Shown here piece after piece: positions 16,643-24,570 of a stretch of DNA of 47,413 bases. The stretch covers positions 1 through 47,413 of the forward strand of contig JAIOHM010000048.1 in the NCBI GenBank assembly GCA_019912965.1, in the 5' to 3' direction. Within the stretch, counting starts at the first letter, position 1, and each line of letters begins with the position of its first letter. The DNA is from Anaerolineae bacterium. Its GTDB lineage: Bacteria; Chloroflexota; Anaerolineae; Aggregatilineales; Phototrophicaceae. Position numbers and translations under genes: made by a program. Under the pieces are notes generated by a model. It made no database searches. It had not been told where the DNA came from and was given only the letters and a program-made list of their open reading frames with translations.

Positions 16643-17576
16643 GGTAACAGGCGGCGCGGGTTTCATCGGCTCGCATATAGCCGAACGATTATTGAATGAA
16701 GGTCATCGCGTCCGGGTGGTAGATAATTTCGCTACGGGCAGGCGCGAAAATCTGGAACGGCTGACAGGTAAGCTGGAAGTCCACGAAGTCAGCATCACCG
16801 ATCTGGATGCCCTGAAGCCGATTTTTCCGGGCGTGGATACGGTGTTTCATCAGGCAGCACTTCCCTCCGTACCGCGCAGCATTGACGACCCGATTACCAC
16901 GCATGAATATAATGCTACCGGGACGCTGAATGTGTTGGTGGCGGCGCGGGATGCGGGCGTCCGACGGGTGGTGTATGCGGCGTCGTCTTCGGCATATGGC
17001 GAGGTGGCGGGCGAGTACAAAGTGGAAACCATGTCTCCACAGCCGCTTTCGCCCTACGGAGTCGCCAAACTGATGGGTGAATATTACTGCCAAACGTTCG
17101 CGCAGGTGTATAAGCTGGAAACGGTTTGCCTGCGGTATTTCAATGTGTTCGGCCCACATCAAGACCCCAATTCGCAGTATGCAGCCGTGATTCCGCTGTT
17201 CATCACGTCCATACTCAAGGGGCAGTCCCCGGTCATTCATGGCGACGGACTCCATTCCCGCGATTTCACCTTCATCGACAATGTAGTACACGGCAATTTA
17301 CTGGCAGCGGGCGCGGCGAAGGCCAACGGGCAGGTGATGAATCTGGCAACCGGGGGGCAGATTACGCTGCTCGATCTGGTGGAAAAAATCAACAAACTGC
17401 TCGGCACGCAGATTGCCCCGACACATGACGCGGCGCGGACGGGCGACATCCGGCATTCGCGGGCGGATATTGAAAAAGCGGGTTTGCTGATGGGCTATGA
17501 ACCCATTGTCGATTTCGACAGCGGACTGGCACGGACGGTGGCGTGGTATCGGGATTTAGTGACGAGTAACGCGTAG
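16626..17576 (+). CDS. NAD-dependent sugar-nucleotide epimerase (UDP-glucose/GlcNAc 4-epimerase type)
   Basis: This 316-aa extended short-chain epimerase has GGAGFIGSH (9-17), the Ser/Tyr/Lys site SSSAYGE (120-126) and YGVAK (Y144, K148), and the substrate-domain motif FNVFGPHQDP. It probably interconverts UDP-glucose/galactose or the N-acetyl forms, supplying sugar donors to the glycosyltransferase that follows. The stop codon lies inside an intergenic palindrome. The start overlaps a heptamer array; GAAGG lies about 10 nt before it. Confidence 0.9.
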   Translation: MANSYVVTGGAGFIGSHIAERLLNEGHRVRVVDNFATGRRENLERLTGKLEVHEVSITDLDALKPIFPGVDTVFHQAALPSVPRSIDDPITTHEYNATGTLNVLVAARDAGVRRVVYAASSSAYGEVAGEYKVETMSPQPLSPYGVAKLMGEYYCQTFAQVYKLETVCLRYFNVFGPHQDPNSQYAAVIPLFITSILKGQSPVIHGDGLHSRDFTFIDNVVHGNLLAAGAAKANGQVMNLATGGQITLLDLVEKINKLLGTQIAPTHDAARTGDIRHSRADIEKAGLLMGYEPIVDFDSGLARTVAWYRDLVTSNA

Positions 17577-17600
17577 GGGCGACCGGGTCGGTCGCCCTAC
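17573..17600. repeat. Intergenic palindrome, GGGGCGACC family, containing a stop codon
   Basis: GTAGGGGCGACC (17573-17584) pairs with GGTCGCCCTAC (17590-17600) with one bulged G and a 5-nt loop. The epimerase stop TAG is at 17574-17576. It shares its core with 10578-10603. Confidence 0.85.
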
Positions 17601-17630
17601 AAAACCAATTCTTTTGAGATGTCACTTAAA

Positions 17631-17658
17631 AACTGATAACTGGAAACTGACAACTGAT
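17631..17658 (+). repeat. Perfectly phased heptamer array at the glycosyltransferase start
   Basis: Four contiguous units AACTGAT, AACTGGA, AACTGAC and AACTGAT. The last two bases of the final unit are the A and T of the start codon at 17657. Confidence 0.85.
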
Positions 17659-18793
17659 GACTATTCGCATTGTCCACATTATCAAAGTGATTCGGGTTGC
17701 CGGGGCGGAACAGCATTTGCTGACGCTGCTGGCGGGTTTGCGCGCGCGTGGTGTGGATGCTCAAATGATCCTGCTGGTGAATCCCGATAACGACATGCAG
17801 GATTACGTCGATCTGTTGGCGGCACACAACATTCCGGTTCAGCGGATGGTGATTCAACGGCACACCGACGTGATGATCGTGCGGCGCTTGATGGGTGCCC
17901 TACGCGACCTGAAGCCGGATATTGTCCATACCCACCTGATTCATGCTGATTTATTCGGAACACTGGCCGCGCGTTTAGCCGGGGTAAGAATCGTCATCAG
18001 CAGTCGTCATAACGATGATGCTTTCCGCTACCGCTTACCGCTGCGCCTGCTCAACCGCCTGTTCTGGCGCATGACCGACGCCGGAATCGGGATTTCGGAT
18101 TCGATCACGCGTTTCAGCATTGATGTAGAAGGGGCGCGGGCAAATCAGATACAGCGCATCCACTATGGACTGGAATTAAGCCAACCGCTGGACAAGGGCG
18201 CGGCGCGGGCGGCTCTGCTGAAGGAATTCGGGCTGAATGCTGAAGCAATCCTTGTAGGCGTGGCTTGCCGATTGGTGGAACAGAAGGGTGTGGGGTATGG
18301 GCTGGAAGCGTTTGCGCGGCTGAAAGATGACTTTCCCAACGCCCATTTGCTGATCGCCGGGGAAGGGCCACTGCGTGGTGATCTGGAAGCACAGGCGAAA
18401 AGGTTAGGGCTGGATGGGCGCGTTCATTTTTTAGGGTGGCGGGCGGATAATCCGCGTTTTTTGGCGGGATTGGATATGCTGCTGTCCCCCAGTTTATGGG
18501 AAGGATTCGGGTTGGTGCTGCTGGAAGCAATGGCACAGCAAACGCCGATCATCGCCAGCGACGTGAGTGCGATTCCCGAAGTGGTGGTGAGTGAAGCGAC
18601 CGGACTGTTGGTTTCGCCGCGTGATGTTGGGGCTTTGACGGAAGCATTAGCACGTTTGCTGGCGGATAAGCCGCTGCGGGCACATCTGGGCATGATGGGT
18701 CGGGAACGCGCCGAGGATTATTTCAGCGCTGCACATATGGTTGATGAGACACTAGGTGTCTACGAACGGTACACTAAAAACCCTGGGGTGTGA
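17657..18793 (+). CDS. Glycosyltransferase family 4 (GT-B)
   Basis: This 378-aa retaining GT-B enzyme has an N-terminal acceptor domain (IIKVIRVAGAEQHLLTLLAGL), a C-terminal nucleotide-sugar domain with VACRLVEQKGVGYGLEAF and the E-x7-E signature SLWEGFGLVLLEAMA, and the distal EATGLLVSPRD. It transfers a sugar from an NDP-sugar to a lipid-linked or polysaccharide acceptor, most likely on the WecA-type product. No recognisable Shine-Dalgarno precedes the ATG because the upstream bases are a heptamer array; initiation may be weak or the start may lie elsewhere. Confidence 0.92.
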   Translation: MTIRIVHIIKVIRVAGAEQHLLTLLAGLRARGVDAQMILLVNPDNDMQDYVDLLAAHNIPVQRMVIQRHTDVMIVRRLMGALRDLKPDIVHTHLIHADLFGTLAARLAGVRIVISSRHNDDAFRYRLPLRLLNRLFWRMTDAGIGISDSITRFSIDVEGARANQIQRIHYGLELSQPLDKGAARAALLKEFGLNAEAILVGVACRLVEQKGVGYGLEAFARLKDDFPNAHLLIAGEGPLRGDLEAQAKRLGLDGRVHFLGWRADNPRFLAGLDMLLSPSLWEGFGLVLLEAMAQQTPIIASDVSAIPEVVVSEATGLLVSPRDVGALTEALARLLADKPLRAHLGMMGRERAEDYFSAAHMVDETLGVYERYTKNPGV

Positions 18794-18800
18794 CCCAGGG
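18781..18800. terminator. Hairpin across the glycosyltransferase stop
   Basis: CCCTGGG/CCCAGGG with a 6-nt loop that includes the TGA stop. It lacks a U-tract, so function as a terminator is uncertain; it separates two convergent genes. Confidence 0.45.
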
Positions 18801-18839
18801 CGGTTGCAAGCCAGGTTGTGGAAGTGTCCGAGAAGTGGT

Positions 18840-19241
18840 TCAGCTTTGGCGATGTCCCGCACGGGCGGGCGCAGAATTATTCAAGAACGAGGCAACCGTG
18901 TTCAGCAGTTCATTTTTCATAACTGGCTTGGCAAGATAGCCATCGCACCCAGCAGCAATGCAGTGTTCGCGGTCGCCATGCATGGCGTTGGCGGTGACGG
19001 CGATGATCGGGATCCATGCCAGTTGGGGCGACGCCTTCAAGCGGGCGGTGGCTTCCAGACCGTTAATATCGGGCAGGTTGACATCCATCAAAATGAGATC
19101 GGGGCATTCGCGGGCGGCAACCGCTACACCCATTAAACCTTCAGTGGCTTCAATAACATCATAACCAGCAGCCATTAGAATTTTACGAACCAACCGCATA
19201 TTTTGCGGATTATCCTCGACATACAGAATTTTACCGGACAT
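18840..19241 (-). CDS. Single-domain response regulator (receiver)
   Basis: This 133-aa CheY/DivK-like receiver has the acidic pocket E9-D10, phosphoacceptor D53 (LMDVNLPDING), T83 (AVTAN) and K105 (YLAKPV), and no output domain. It receives phosphate from an unlinked histidine kinase and acts through protein contacts; the sequence is closest in style to receivers fused to hybrid kinases. GGAGGTG lies before the ATG, and a near-consensus promoter lies 43 nt upstream. No kinase is adjacent. Confidence 0.93.
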   Translation of the reverse strand: MSGKILYVEDNPQNMRLVRKILMAAGYDVIEATEGLMGVAVAARECPDLILMDVNLPDINGLEATARLKASPQLAWIPIIAVTANAMHGDREHCIAAGCDGYLAKPVMKNELLNTVASFLNNSAPARAGHRQS

Positions 19242-19290
19242 AAGGACACCTCCAAGCGTAAATCGTCAATGCTTTAACAACTCTAAGTAA

Positions 19291-19319
19291 ATTATCCTTC
19301 CCTGTTGGGATGGTGTCAA
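19291..19319 (-). promoter_or_regulatory. Near-consensus sigma70-type promoter of the response regulator
   Basis: On the minus strand: TTGACA (19319-19314), a 17-bp spacer, GATAAT (19296-19291). It is the best -35 in the window and predicts start near 19284. Confidence 0.65.
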
Positions 19320-19454
19320 TAGTGTTGACCTTAAGGTTGTAAAATATGCCCGAATAAACTCTGAATTTTTCCCTTAAATTTATTACGGAACCGTTCGCGG
19401 TGTAACAGAATTGTATGATTTGACAGGTTAAAATCCTGGAAAGGGGTTTAAATT

Positions 19455-20348
19455 TTGGACCAATGCGCCGATGTGATTTGCCAACTGCACCAACTTTTGA
19501 TTGTTCCGCTCCAACTTGCGTTTATGCAGCGGGCGATGCTGGCTGCCATATTGATCGGCATTGTCAGCGGTGTCATGGGCGCTTATGTGGTCACACGCGG
19601 GATGGCGTTCCTCGGTGATGCTCTCGCCCACAGTGTCTTGCCGGGCGTGGCGATTGCTTTCCTGACCAATGGAGGCGGACAGAGTCTGCTCATCGGCGGC
19701 ATGATTGCCGGGGCACTGTCCGCGTTGGGTATCGGTTTTCTAACACGGGGTGGGCGTTTGCGAGAAGACACCGCCATCGGGATTGTATTCGCTGGGACGC
19801 TGGCGCTGGGCATTGGCATTATTTCCAGCGCACAGAATTATGCGGTTGATCTGACGCATGTGCTGATCGGCAACATTCTGGCGGTGGATGCCACTGATCT
19901 GCTGCTGATCGTGCTGTTTGGCGGTTTGGTGATCGGGGTGGTCATCCTGTTTTACAAAGAATTTCTGGCGATTTCCTTTGATCCTACACTGGTGCAAACT
20001 CTGCGGCTGCCGGGGGAAACCTTGCGTTTGACTCTGCTGGTGCTTTTGGCTGTTGCTATCGTGATCGGTGTGCAGGTGGTCGGTGTGGCGCTAGTGGCGG
20101 CGCTAGTGGTGACCCCGGCTGCGACAGCTCGTTTTTTCGTCCACCGTTTGCACCATCTGATGGTGATGGGCGGACTCATTGGCGCGGGGAGCGGCGTGGT
20201 GGGTATTTATCTGGCGTGGCATTTGCGGGTTGCGCCAAGCGCTTCGATTGTGCTGACGATGACCGTGCTGTTTTTGCTGGCGTTTTTCCTCGCGCCGGGT
20301 AAAGGTTATGTGTGGGCGCTTATGGGACGTTCAGCAGGGCGGGCGTGA
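19455..20348 (+). CDS. Zn/Mn-type ABC transporter permease (ZnuB/MntB family)
   Basis: This 297-aa membrane permease has about eight TM helices and the family hallmarks FMQRAMLAAILIGIVSG near the N-terminus, GMAFLGDALAHSVLPGVA, and VVGVALVAALVVTPAATAR. It imports zinc, manganese or iron with a binding protein and ATPase. Neither partner is adjacent: the upstream neighbour is divergent and the downstream gene convergent. The start is TTG at 19455 with AAGGGG upstream, chosen because the N-terminus then aligns with the family. The 213-nt upstream gap has a TTGACA at 19420-19425 but no clear -10. Confidence 0.9.
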   Translation: MDQCADVICQLHQLLIVPLQLAFMQRAMLAAILIGIVSGVMGAYVVTRGMAFLGDALAHSVLPGVAIAFLTNGGGQSLLIGGMIAGALSALGIGFLTRGGRLREDTAIGIVFAGTLALGIGIISSAQNYAVDLTHVLIGNILAVDATDLLLIVLFGGLVIGVVILFYKEFLAISFDPTLVQTLRLPGETLRLTLLVLLAVAIVIGVQVVGVALVAALVVTPAATARFFVHRLHHLMVMGGLIGAGSGVVGIYLAWHLRVAPSASIVLTMTVLFLLAFFLAPGKGYVWALMGRSAGRA

Positions 20349-20377
20349 TTTGCATGGTGCAATGATGTGAGCAGGGA

Positions 20378-20399
20378 AAGGCGACCCGAAGGCCGCCTT
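20378..20399. terminator. Hairpin between convergent genes
   Basis: AAGGCG/CGCCTT, extendable through CC/GG in the loop, lies between the permease and dihydropyrimidinase stops. There is no strong U-run on either strand. Confidence 0.35.
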
Positions 20400-20418
20400 G
20401 ATGTATCCAGATATGGGG

Positions 20419-21894
20419 TTATATCACTGGTGCGTGAGGTTTGCGGTGGATGAATTGTCCGCCGCCGTTTTCGCCCATCCACAGTTCGCCGTTGACGATG
20501 CGTTTGCCGCGCAGATAAACCTGTGTGGGGACGCCCTTCACCTTCATACCTTCATACAGGTTGTAGTCGCAGCGCATGTGTGAATTGCTGGCACTGACGG
20601 TGTGTTTCTTGTTGGGATCCCAGACGAGAATGTCAGCATCCGCACCGACTGCAATTGTGCCTTTGCGCGGGTAACAGCCGAAAATTTTGGCGGGATTGGT
20701 GCTGTTGAGTTCGACAAAACGCGAGGGTGAAATTTTGCCACTGTTGACACCCAAGTGCCACATCACGATTAAACGATCTTCGATTCCGGGGAGACCGTTG
20801 GGAATTTTGGAGAAGTCGCCTTTGCCCAGTTCTTTGCCGGGGCGTCGGTAGCTGGGGTCTTGTTTTTCGTAGCCGACCCAATCGCCACCATTGTGATCCT
20901 TCGCCCATTTTTGCCATGGGCCTTTGCCGCCTTCGTACCAGAAATCGCAGTGATCGGTGCTGACCACCTGTAGCGAACCGTCTCGCACGGCCTGCCACAA
21001 AACTGCATGGTGTTCGGCGTTACGGACGGGCGGCGAACAGACATATTTTGCGCCTTCGAAACCGGGCGCACCAAGGTGTTTGTCGCGCGTGATGTGGAAG
21101 TATTGGACACAGGTTTCGCCCATGACTGGCGCACCTAAAGCGCGGGCGCGGCGGATGGCATTGACAGCAGGTTCACAGGTGACATGCACCACATACAGCG
21201 GACATCCGGTTAAGCCGGACATAACAGCGGCGCGGTTGGTGGCTTCGCCTTCGATCTCCGGTGGGCGCGAGGAATAATGCCATACCGGATCGGTTTTGCC
21301 TTCGGCCAGCAGTTGCAGCCGAAGCTGTTCTTCGACATCACCGTTTTCGGCGTGAACCATGACGATCATGCCGTTTTTGGCGGCAACTTCCATCGCACGA
21401 TAGAGGGTTTTGTCGTCGACTTGGAAGACGTTTTTATAGGCCATGAACAGCTTGAGGCTGGTGATTCCTTCGTCAATCAGCGAGGGGATTTCTTCCATCA
21501 CATCATCACGCAGATCAGTCACCGCCAAATGGAAACCGTAGTCAATCTGGGCAGGCTTGGCTTTTTCCTGCCAAGTTTTTAGGCCATCACGGAGGCTGCC
21601 ACCTTTGGGTTGAATCACAAAGTCGATGTGCATGGTCGTGCCGCCGAAGGCCGCCGCTTTATGACCCACATCGAAATCGTCGTTGCTGTAGGTTCCACCG
21701 AAGGGCAGATCGAGATGGGTATGAACGTCAATGCCACCGGGCATCAGGTATTTGCCTTTGACGCTGACAACCTCGTGACCTTTTGATGGCAGGTTTTGCC
21801 CGATCAGGGTTACTTTTTCGCCCTCGATGAGTACATCGGCCTGTATCATGTCGCTGGCGGTAACAATCGTGCCGCCTTTTAATAGTGTTCCCAT
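20419..21894 (-). CDS. hydA: Dihydropyrimidinase / D-hydantoinase
   Basis: This 491-aa cyclic amidohydrolase opens 5,6-dihydrouracil, dihydrothymine or hydantoins. Metal-site residues are visible: H58 and H60 in DVHTH, carboxylated K148 and Y153 in SLKLFMAYK, H181 (VHAENGD), H237 (VVHVTCE) and D314 (STDHCDF). Length and motifs fit a true dihydropyrimidinase rather than dihydroorotase. The next step would be the carbamoyl amidohydrolase at 31-32 kb, and an LLM oxidoreductase lies at 24.6 kb. AGGAGC precedes the ATG; a heptamer array lies just upstream. Confidence 0.93.
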   Translation of the reverse strand: MGTLLKGGTIVTASDMIQADVLIEGEKVTLIGQNLPSKGHEVVSVKGKYLMPGGIDVHTHLDLPFGGTYSNDDFDVGHKAAAFGGTTMHIDFVIQPKGGSLRDGLKTWQEKAKPAQIDYGFHLAVTDLRDDVMEEIPSLIDEGITSLKLFMAYKNVFQVDDKTLYRAMEVAAKNGMIVMVHAENGDVEEQLRLQLLAEGKTDPVWHYSSRPPEIEGEATNRAAVMSGLTGCPLYVVHVTCEPAVNAIRRARALGAPVMGETCVQYFHITRDKHLGAPGFEGAKYVCSPPVRNAEHHAVLWQAVRDGSLQVVSTDHCDFWYEGGKGPWQKWAKDHNGGDWVGYEKQDPSYRRPGKELGKGDFSKIPNGLPGIEDRLIVMWHLGVNSGKISPSRFVELNSTNPAKIFGCYPRKGTIAVGADADILVWDPNKKHTVSASNSHMRCDYNLYEGMKVKGVPTQVYLRGKRIVNGELWMGENGGGQFIHRKPHAPVI

Positions 21895-21912
21895 AAAAAT
21901 TGCTCCTGAGTC

Positions 21913-21954
21913 GTTAGCTATTGGTTATTGGTCATGAGTTGTTGGTTATTGGTA
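21913..21954 (+). repeat. Heptamer array upstream of dihydropyrimidinase
   Basis: Six contiguous 7-nt units: GTTAGCT, ATTGGTT, ATTGGTC, ATGAGTT, GTTGGTT and ATTGGTA. It occupies most of the 94-nt gap between dihydropyrimidinase and the Uma2 gene. Confidence 0.85.
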
Positions 21955-21988
21955 AAAGCCAAAACCGTTTCTAATGACCAAATAGGTG

Positions 21989-22585
21989 TCATTCAAAGAT
22001 GGTGGCAACCGGGATTTCAAAGCCGGGAATGACTTCGCCGCCTCTGAGTATATCGCCCTGTTTCAAATTCGTCTGCTGTTTGGTAAAGGGCTGGTTCGCA
22101 ATCAAGGTATAGATTGAAACCTGTTCGCGTTCCAAGTCCACTGTCCAAACAAGGCGTACTCCATCCAGCAGATAGAGATCAATTTTGTCGTTCAGATCGC
22201 CGAGATTATCCGTTGGCGAAATCACTTCCACCACCAGATCAGGCACGAGGATATACGGTTTCTTTTTCCAGTCGGGGTCGGCGGCTTTATAAGCCTCCAA
22301 GCGATCCCATGTGTAATACATCACATCGGGAATGCGTGAGCCTGTCACCCAATTGGAGGTGTAACTGACAACAAACGTATATTCTCTAAATGCCCTTCCA
22401 AGCTGCGACTTAACCGCAAAATCGTTAATGGCATCTCGTAAGGTGTCGCTGGCTTCACCATGTCCTGCAATATTGGGCATCTTAGGTATCCTCTCGCCGT
22501 TGATGAATTCAAACGGGCCTTCCTGGTCAAAGAGGCGGTTGAACTCGTCCAACGGCATCCCAATTTGGGTGGCGATACTTTCCAT
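21989..22585 (-). CDS. Uma2-family restriction-endonuclease-fold protein
   Basis: This 198-aa DUF820/Uma2 protein has PD-(D/E)xK-type residues E31, D87 (RIPDVMYY), D116 and E120 (VPDLVVEVISPTD) and K134, then the GVRLVWTVDL strand. The family is hugely expanded in cyanobacteria and Chloroflexota; its biological role is unsettled. GAGGAAC precedes the ATG. A TATAAT on the minus strand (22621-22616), directly after the GH5 gene, could give it its own transcript. Confidence 0.9.
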   Translation of the reverse strand: MESIATQIGMPLDEFNRLFDQEGPFEFINGERIPKMPNIAGHGEASDTLRDAINDFAVKSQLGRAFREYTFVVSYTSNWVTGSRIPDVMYYTWDRLEAYKAADPDWKKKPYILVPDLVVEVISPTDNLGDLNDKIDLYLLDGVRLVWTVDLEREQVSIYTLIANQPFTKQQTNLKQGDILRGGEVIPGFEIPVATIFE

Positions 22586-22615
22586 AAGGCTTGTTCCTCG
22601 CTGCTATCTGCCCTG

Positions 22616-22621
22616 ATTATA
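22616..22621 (-). promoter_or_regulatory. Probable -10 box of the Uma2 gene
   Basis: TATAAT on the minus strand, 30 nt before the ATG at 22585, placed in the short gap after the GH5 stop. No -35 is evident. Confidence 0.4.
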
Positions 22622-22624
22622 TCC

Positions 22625-24505
22625 CTATTTAGGGATGACCTTCACCGTATGCACGGCTTGTTCAGCGGTGTGTTCGATGATGAGGGTGTCGCCTTCGGTT
22701 CGGTAAGTGCCGTCAGAGAGTTCGACGGTATAGCCGTTGGGATACTGGAAATTCGGGACGAAAATTTCGGTAGGTGCATTGGCGGTTGGGTCATGGCGGA
22801 ATTCGAACTCGAAAATTCGGGTTTCCAGATCAAAACTCATCCGCAGCGGTTCGCCCGCAGTCGCCCACGCATAAGGCCGGACTATGGCGGGTAAGCCGCG
22901 TCCGCCCGCGTGAATATCCTCACGCCAGTCTTTATCCTGCTGGTCACGGCTGAAGATGGATAAATCCTCGTCGTTCCACAGATCGCCGCGCCCATTGGAA
23001 TTGTCGGCGGTGTAATTCCAGATGGTGCAGTTGAGCAGGTTGGCATCCATCGCATCGTAGTACAGATCGAGGGCGTGGATGTGCGAAGAAAAATTACCAG
23101 ATTGATAAGCGCTTTTTTCGTCCAGATCGAATGGAATGCCGAATTCGCCAATGAGCGTTGGGATGCTGCCCATATGGTCGGCGCTGCTGTTTTTGATGGC
23201 GGCTAACTGATTGGTGAAGGTCTGGGCGACTGCATCCGCACCTTGTACAAATTGGCGGGTGGCACTATCAACCGTGAATTCGGGATTAAACTGCTTGGTA
23301 ATCAGCGTCAAGATGTCGTACCAGTGTCCGGCATTTACGGCTTGGGGGGCATCTTCAGCACTCCAACTTGGGTGACCGCCATTGGGGACACCTTCCAAGA
23401 ACAGCAAGGCTTTGGGATCAATGGCACGGATTTCGGCAATAAAGCGTTTGATGAAGGGTTTCAGGTAATCATCGGCTGTATTGATGGCTGAACCATCCGG
23501 CTTGCGGGCGAAGTGATCGGGTCGCAGCAGGCGGGGTTGACCACCTTCATTCGTCCAGATGCCTTCCTGCTTCCAGATACAGTCATAGCCCTGCCGCCAG
23601 ACGGAAAGCCCACCCGCATTGACGGTTTCGCTCCCCATCACTTCCGGGCCAGTGAAACCCATTTGGTAGCTGTTTACCTCTTGTGGATAACCCGCGCCGA
23701 GCAGCATGGCTTGATAAGGTGTGGGGCTTGTGCCCATCACCAGCAGCCCTTCGTTGATTTGGGCTAGATCGCTCACGCCGATGAAGCCAGAGCCGGGTTC
23801 GTTCAGGCTGTCGTAGCCGACGACATTGGGCAGGTCTTTGAGACGCATCACAACCTGCTTGATTGCATTGAGATAGTGCGATTGCAGATATTCCTGCGCG
23901 GGTACCCCGTCGATTTTGAAATGGGGAGCGAAGTCGTCCCCGCCAAAGAACAGGGTAAACATGGTGCCTGCGCCGAGTTTGCTGTAGTTGGTCGGCCAGA
24001 TCATACGCGGGAATGGGTCGCCATGCGTTTGGTGGCTGATGGCCGCACCCGTTTTGTGCAGCTTGGTCAGGTCAAAGCCGACCGCTTCCAGCGTCCAGCC
24101 GGGTGCGCCGTCGCCACCTGTCCAGCGACTCCATACATCCTGATGGGGGTCGATGAATACGTTGATTCCATAATCCGCCGCTTTTTTGACGACCTGATAG
24201 ACATAATCGAGATAGGCTTCGTCATACTGCCCCGGCCCGGCATGTTCAATGGCTTCCCACGTAATCAGGAAGCGCAGAAAAGTCATACCCCATGCGCGGA
24301 GTCGGGAGAGGTGTTCGTCGGCTTCATCCAGTGGGAAAGGCCGCCCGACAAAGGATACATTGCGGTGATCGTAAAAGTTGTCGCTGCGGTAGGTTGCGCC
24401 ATCGGGACTGAAGGGCACTTTGGTGCTGCCGCTGAGGTTCGCGCCACGCAAAATGCGGGTGCGGTTGTGTTCGTCTTTGAACCAGGTTCCATGTGTTTTT
24501 ATCAT
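22625..24505 (-). CDS. Glycoside hydrolase family 5, steryl-glucosidase/glucosylceramidase-like
   Basis: This 626-aa GH5 enzyme has acid/base E236 (YDSLNEPG) and nucleophile E454 (LIGEFGIPFD). Motifs such as FLITWEAIEHAGPGQYDE, DPHQDVWSRWTGGDGAPGW and MIWPTNYSKLGAGTMFTLFF resemble, from memory, fungal GH5_12 ergosteryl-beta-glucosidase/glucocerebrosidase more than cellulases. There is no signal peptide, so it is probably cytoplasmic, and a C-terminal beta domain (about 530-626) follows the barrel. ATG 24505 follows GGAAAAA; a longer frame would run through an intergenic palindrome and is rejected. Confidence 0.85.
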   Translation of the reverse strand: MIKTHGTWFKDEHNRTRILRGANLSGSTKVPFSPDGATYRSDNFYDHRNVSFVGRPFPLDEADEHLSRLRAWGMTFLRFLITWEAIEHAGPGQYDEAYLDYVYQVVKKAADYGINVFIDPHQDVWSRWTGGDGAPGWTLEAVGFDLTKLHKTGAAISHQTHGDPFPRMIWPTNYSKLGAGTMFTLFFGGDDFAPHFKIDGVPAQEYLQSHYLNAIKQVVMRLKDLPNVVGYDSLNEPGSGFIGVSDLAQINEGLLVMGTSPTPYQAMLLGAGYPQEVNSYQMGFTGPEVMGSETVNAGGLSVWRQGYDCIWKQEGIWTNEGGQPRLLRPDHFARKPDGSAINTADDYLKPFIKRFIAEIRAIDPKALLFLEGVPNGGHPSWSAEDAPQAVNAGHWYDILTLITKQFNPEFTVDSATRQFVQGADAVAQTFTNQLAAIKNSSADHMGSIPTLIGEFGIPFDLDEKSAYQSGNFSSHIHALDLYYDAMDANLLNCTIWNYTADNSNGRGDLWNDEDLSIFSRDQQDKDWREDIHAGGRGLPAIVRPYAWATAGEPLRMSFDLETRIFEFEFRHDPTANAPTEIFVPNFQYPNGYTVELSDGTYRTEGDTLIIEHTAEQAVHTVKVIPK

Positions 24506-24525
24506 CAGTTTTTCCAAATTTAGCA

Positions 24526-24547
24526 GGGACACGAGAGGCCGTGTCCC
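24526..24547. repeat. Intergenic palindrome, GGGACACG family
   Basis: A perfect 8-bp inverted repeat GGGACACG/CGTGTCCC with a 6-nt loop, in the 65-nt gap between the LLM and GH5 genes. Confidence 0.85.
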
Positions 24548-24570
24548 CAATGGTGAAACTATAAGAAAGT

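Noticed and set aside
16689..17291. A 200-aa frame antisense to the epimerase
   Set aside because: The epimerase has full motifs; the antisense frame has none and no start signals.
21913..21954. The heptamer array considered as a CRISPR remnant
   Set aside because: The 7-nt units have no spacers or long repeats, and there are no cas genes in the window.
24506..24550. A 15-residue N-terminal extension of the GH5 enzyme
   Set aside because: It is translated from an intergenic palindrome; the ATG at 24505 has a good ribosome site.
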